DNA from: Alphaproteobacteria bacterium
GTDB taxonomy: Bacteria > Pseudomonadota > Alphaproteobacteria > JAJUGE01
Direction: 5' to 3'
DNA length: 64,000 nt
NCBI GenBank assembly: GCA_029268305.1
Contig: JAJUGE010000001.1
Coordinates: forward strand, 62,001-126,000
Each line of letters opens with the position of its first letter. Position 1 is the first letter of the stretch. A program made the translations under genes and the position numbers. Positions 62,867 through 64,000 of this stretch are shown in pieces. Under the pieces are notes generated by a model. That model ran no database searches, was not told where the DNA came from, and saw only the letters and a list, made by a program, of their open reading frames with translations.

Positions 62867-63508
62867 ATGTTCCGGATGCTGATGATGCCCACCCAACTCG
62901 ACGATCGTGTGAGCAGCCTTGCCGATCTGAAGCCGGCCATCGACGGGTGCCGAAGATGCCCGCTCTTCCGGAACGCGACCCAAGGGGTGCCCGGGGAAGG
63001 GGAGGTATCGGCCGAGGTGATGCTGGTGGGCGAGCAGCCGGGCGATCAGGAAGACCTTCAGGGACATCCATTCGTCGGCCCGGCCGGGCGACTGCTGGAC
63101 CGGGCGATGAAAGAAGCCGCACTGGATCGCGCCCGGACGTTCGTCACGAATGCCGTCAAGCATTTCAAGTTTCAGCCCCGCGGCAAGCGACGCATCCACC
63201 AGAAGCCGGACGCGGGAGAGATCCAGGCGTGCCGTTGGTGGCTGGATCAGGAGCTTGACCTGGTAGACCCTTCCCTCGTGATCGCGCTAGGAGCCACCGC
63301 GGCACGGGCGCTGATGGGGAAGGTGGTCACCATCTCCAAAGTGCGGGGACAGTTCATCGAGCTCCAGGAGAGCCGCCGGCTCCTGGTAACAATTCATCCG
63401 TCCTATCTGCTCCGCCTGCGTGGCGAGGCCGACAAGCAGCGCGAGTACGACCGTTTCGTACAGGATCTGGCGCGCGCTGCTGGCGAGCTCAAACGGCCAG
63501 CGGCGTGA
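62867..63508 (+). CDS. udgX: Uracil-DNA glycosylase UdgX
   Basis: A 213-residue member of the UdgX family, which binds uracil in single-stranded DNA and becomes covalently attached to the abasic site. The distinguishing R-loop KRRIHQKP (107-114) carries the attacking His, H111. Motif A is VGEQPGDQED and motif B HPSYLLR. Iron-sulfur ligands C28 and C31 (GCRRCPL) and C122 are visible; the place where family-4 UDGs usually have a Cys (TNAVKxF) is occupied by H99. Starts at 62867, 62876 or 62885 are all possible. It is divergent from the SDR operon and shares its promoter region. Confidence 0.93.
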   Translation: MFRMLMMPTQLDDRVSSLADLKPAIDGCRRCPLFRNATQGVPGEGEVSAEVMLVGEQPGDQEDLQGHPFVGPAGRLLDRAMKEAALDRARTFVTNAVKHFKFQPRGKRRIHQKPDAGEIQACRWWLDQELDLVDPSLVIALGATAARALMGKVVTISKVRGQFIELQESRRLLVTIHPSYLLRLRGEADKQREYDRFVQDLARAAGELKRPAA

Positions 63509-64000
63509 TCACACCACTCGCCGCTTTCGGAGTTCCGCAATCCGCTCCGGCGCGTAGCCGAGCTCCGACAGGATGGCGTCGGTATGCTCGCCGAGCTCGG
63601 GCGTCGGCAATCGGAGTTTATCCGGCTGTGGTGTCTTCGGCAGATTGATAGCCTGCCCCACGACCTTGATCGGACCCAAAGCGGCATGCTCGACAGTGCG
63701 GGCGATGCCGAGGTGTTGGACTTGCGGATCGGCAAAGACCTGGTCCATCGAATAGATCGGGCCACAGGGGACACCGGCCTCGTTCAGCAGTTCTATCCAA
63801 TGCTGGCTGGGCTGCTGGCGGGTTCGCTTCGCGATCTCCTCGTTCAACGCCGCGCGATTCGAAGATCGCGTTTCGAAATCGGCGAACCGCGAGTCGGTCA
63901 GCAACTCTTCGGCGCCGATCGCCTTGCAGAAGCGCTCGTACAGCGTGTCGCCGGAGGCGGCGATGTTTATGTGACCGTCGGCGGTCTCGAAGACGCCGGT
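63509..64000 (-). CDS. CaiB/BaiF family CoA-transferase, C-terminal part (cut by window edge)
   Basis: The frame is open from the right edge of the window; 163 residues are visible. They match the C-terminal half of type III CoA-transferases: TADGHINIAASGDTLYERFC, the LTDSRFADFETRSSNRAALN region, GVPCGPIYSMDQVFADPQV and LPTPELGEHTDAILSELGY. The family transfers CoA between carboxylic acids; the N-terminal half with the catalytic Asp lies outside the window. An internal TTG at 63904 is not the start. It abuts the udgX stop codon with no spacing, convergent. Confidence 0.92.
   Translation of the reverse strand, partial: TGVFETADGHINIAASGDTLYERFCKAIGAEELLTDSRFADFETRSSNRAALNEEIAKRTRQQPSQHWIELLNEAGVPCGPIYSMDQVFADPQVQHLGIARTVEHAALGPIKVVGQAINLPKTPQPDKLRLPTPELGEHTDAILSELGYAPERIAELRKRRVV

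Overview
The window is a stretch of chromosome from a high-G+C Gram-negative bacterium, almost certainly an alphaproteobacterium. This rests on several points: a complete 14-gene nuo operon continued by birA, coaX, a ribonuclease J gene, a methylmalonyl-CoA epimerase gene and a DUF1467 gene; an NDUFA12-type complex I accessory subunit beside mlaD and a DUF2155 gene; and EcfG-type (GGAAC-N16-[C/G]GTT) promoter motifs. The arrangement recalls Rhodospirillales-like lineages, but no marker here fixes the genus. I see no prophage, insertion sequence, CRISPR array, plasmid gene or rRNA. One tRNA (Asp) is present. The outer genes (metH at the left edge, a CaiB/BaiF CoA-transferase at the right edge) are cut by the window.

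Layout. 1-4.7 kb: 3' part of metH, an AI-2E/PerM-type membrane protein, a small lipoprotein and a convergent NUDIX hydrolase. 4.8-23.2 kb: tRNA-Asp, then one tightly packed plus-strand operon nuoA-N-birA-coaX-rnj-mce-DUF1467, most genes overlapping or separated by a few bases. 23.2-25.8 kb: a 380-base palindrome-rich gap without a gene, a purine permease and a lipoprotein. 25.8-30 kb: an LDH2-family dehydrogenase, then a peroxide-defence locus with oxyR divergent from ahpC-ahpD, then a TauD-type dioxygenase. 30.2-37.4 kb: NDUFA12-mlaD-DUF2155 facing the minus-strand aroQ-accB-accC-aat group, a PRC-barrel protein and the malic enzyme maeB. 37.6-46.3 kb: a fused SpmA/SpmB-like membrane protein, a SAM hydrolase with a Cys-rich secreted protein, an ABC-F ATPase, and an envelope-stress operon (degP-like protease, response regulator, histidine kinase, DUF1232). 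46.4-60.7 kb: an accessory metabolic region with a MipA/OmpV porin-like protein, a class-V aminotransferase plus a TenA-family protein, asparaginase, two-oxoglutarate oxygenase, alpha/beta hydrolase, ketopantoate-reductase-like, MetE-like, FAD oxidase, EamA exporter, nitrilase, GNAT and luciferase-like genes. 60.8-63.5 kb: a stress/DNA-repair module, with SDR, free-standing LigD phosphoesterase domain and SpoIIAA-like genes translationally coupled on the minus strand and the uracil-DNA glycosylase UdgX on the plus strand.

The observation I find most worth following is regulatory. The SDR/LigD-PE/SpoIIAA-like operon and udgX diverge from a symmetric GGAACC-N16-GGTTCC element that reads as a GGAAC-N16-GGTT promoter on both strands, and a near-perfect GGAAC-N16-CGTT promoter precedes the PRC-barrel gene 28 kb away. 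This suggests that a LigD-PE/UdgX repair module and a periplasmic protein belong to the general stress regulon. The second lead is the pairing of an uncharacterised class-V aminotransferase with a TenA-family protein that lacks the catalytic cysteine. Most of the rest is ordinary housekeeping sequence.
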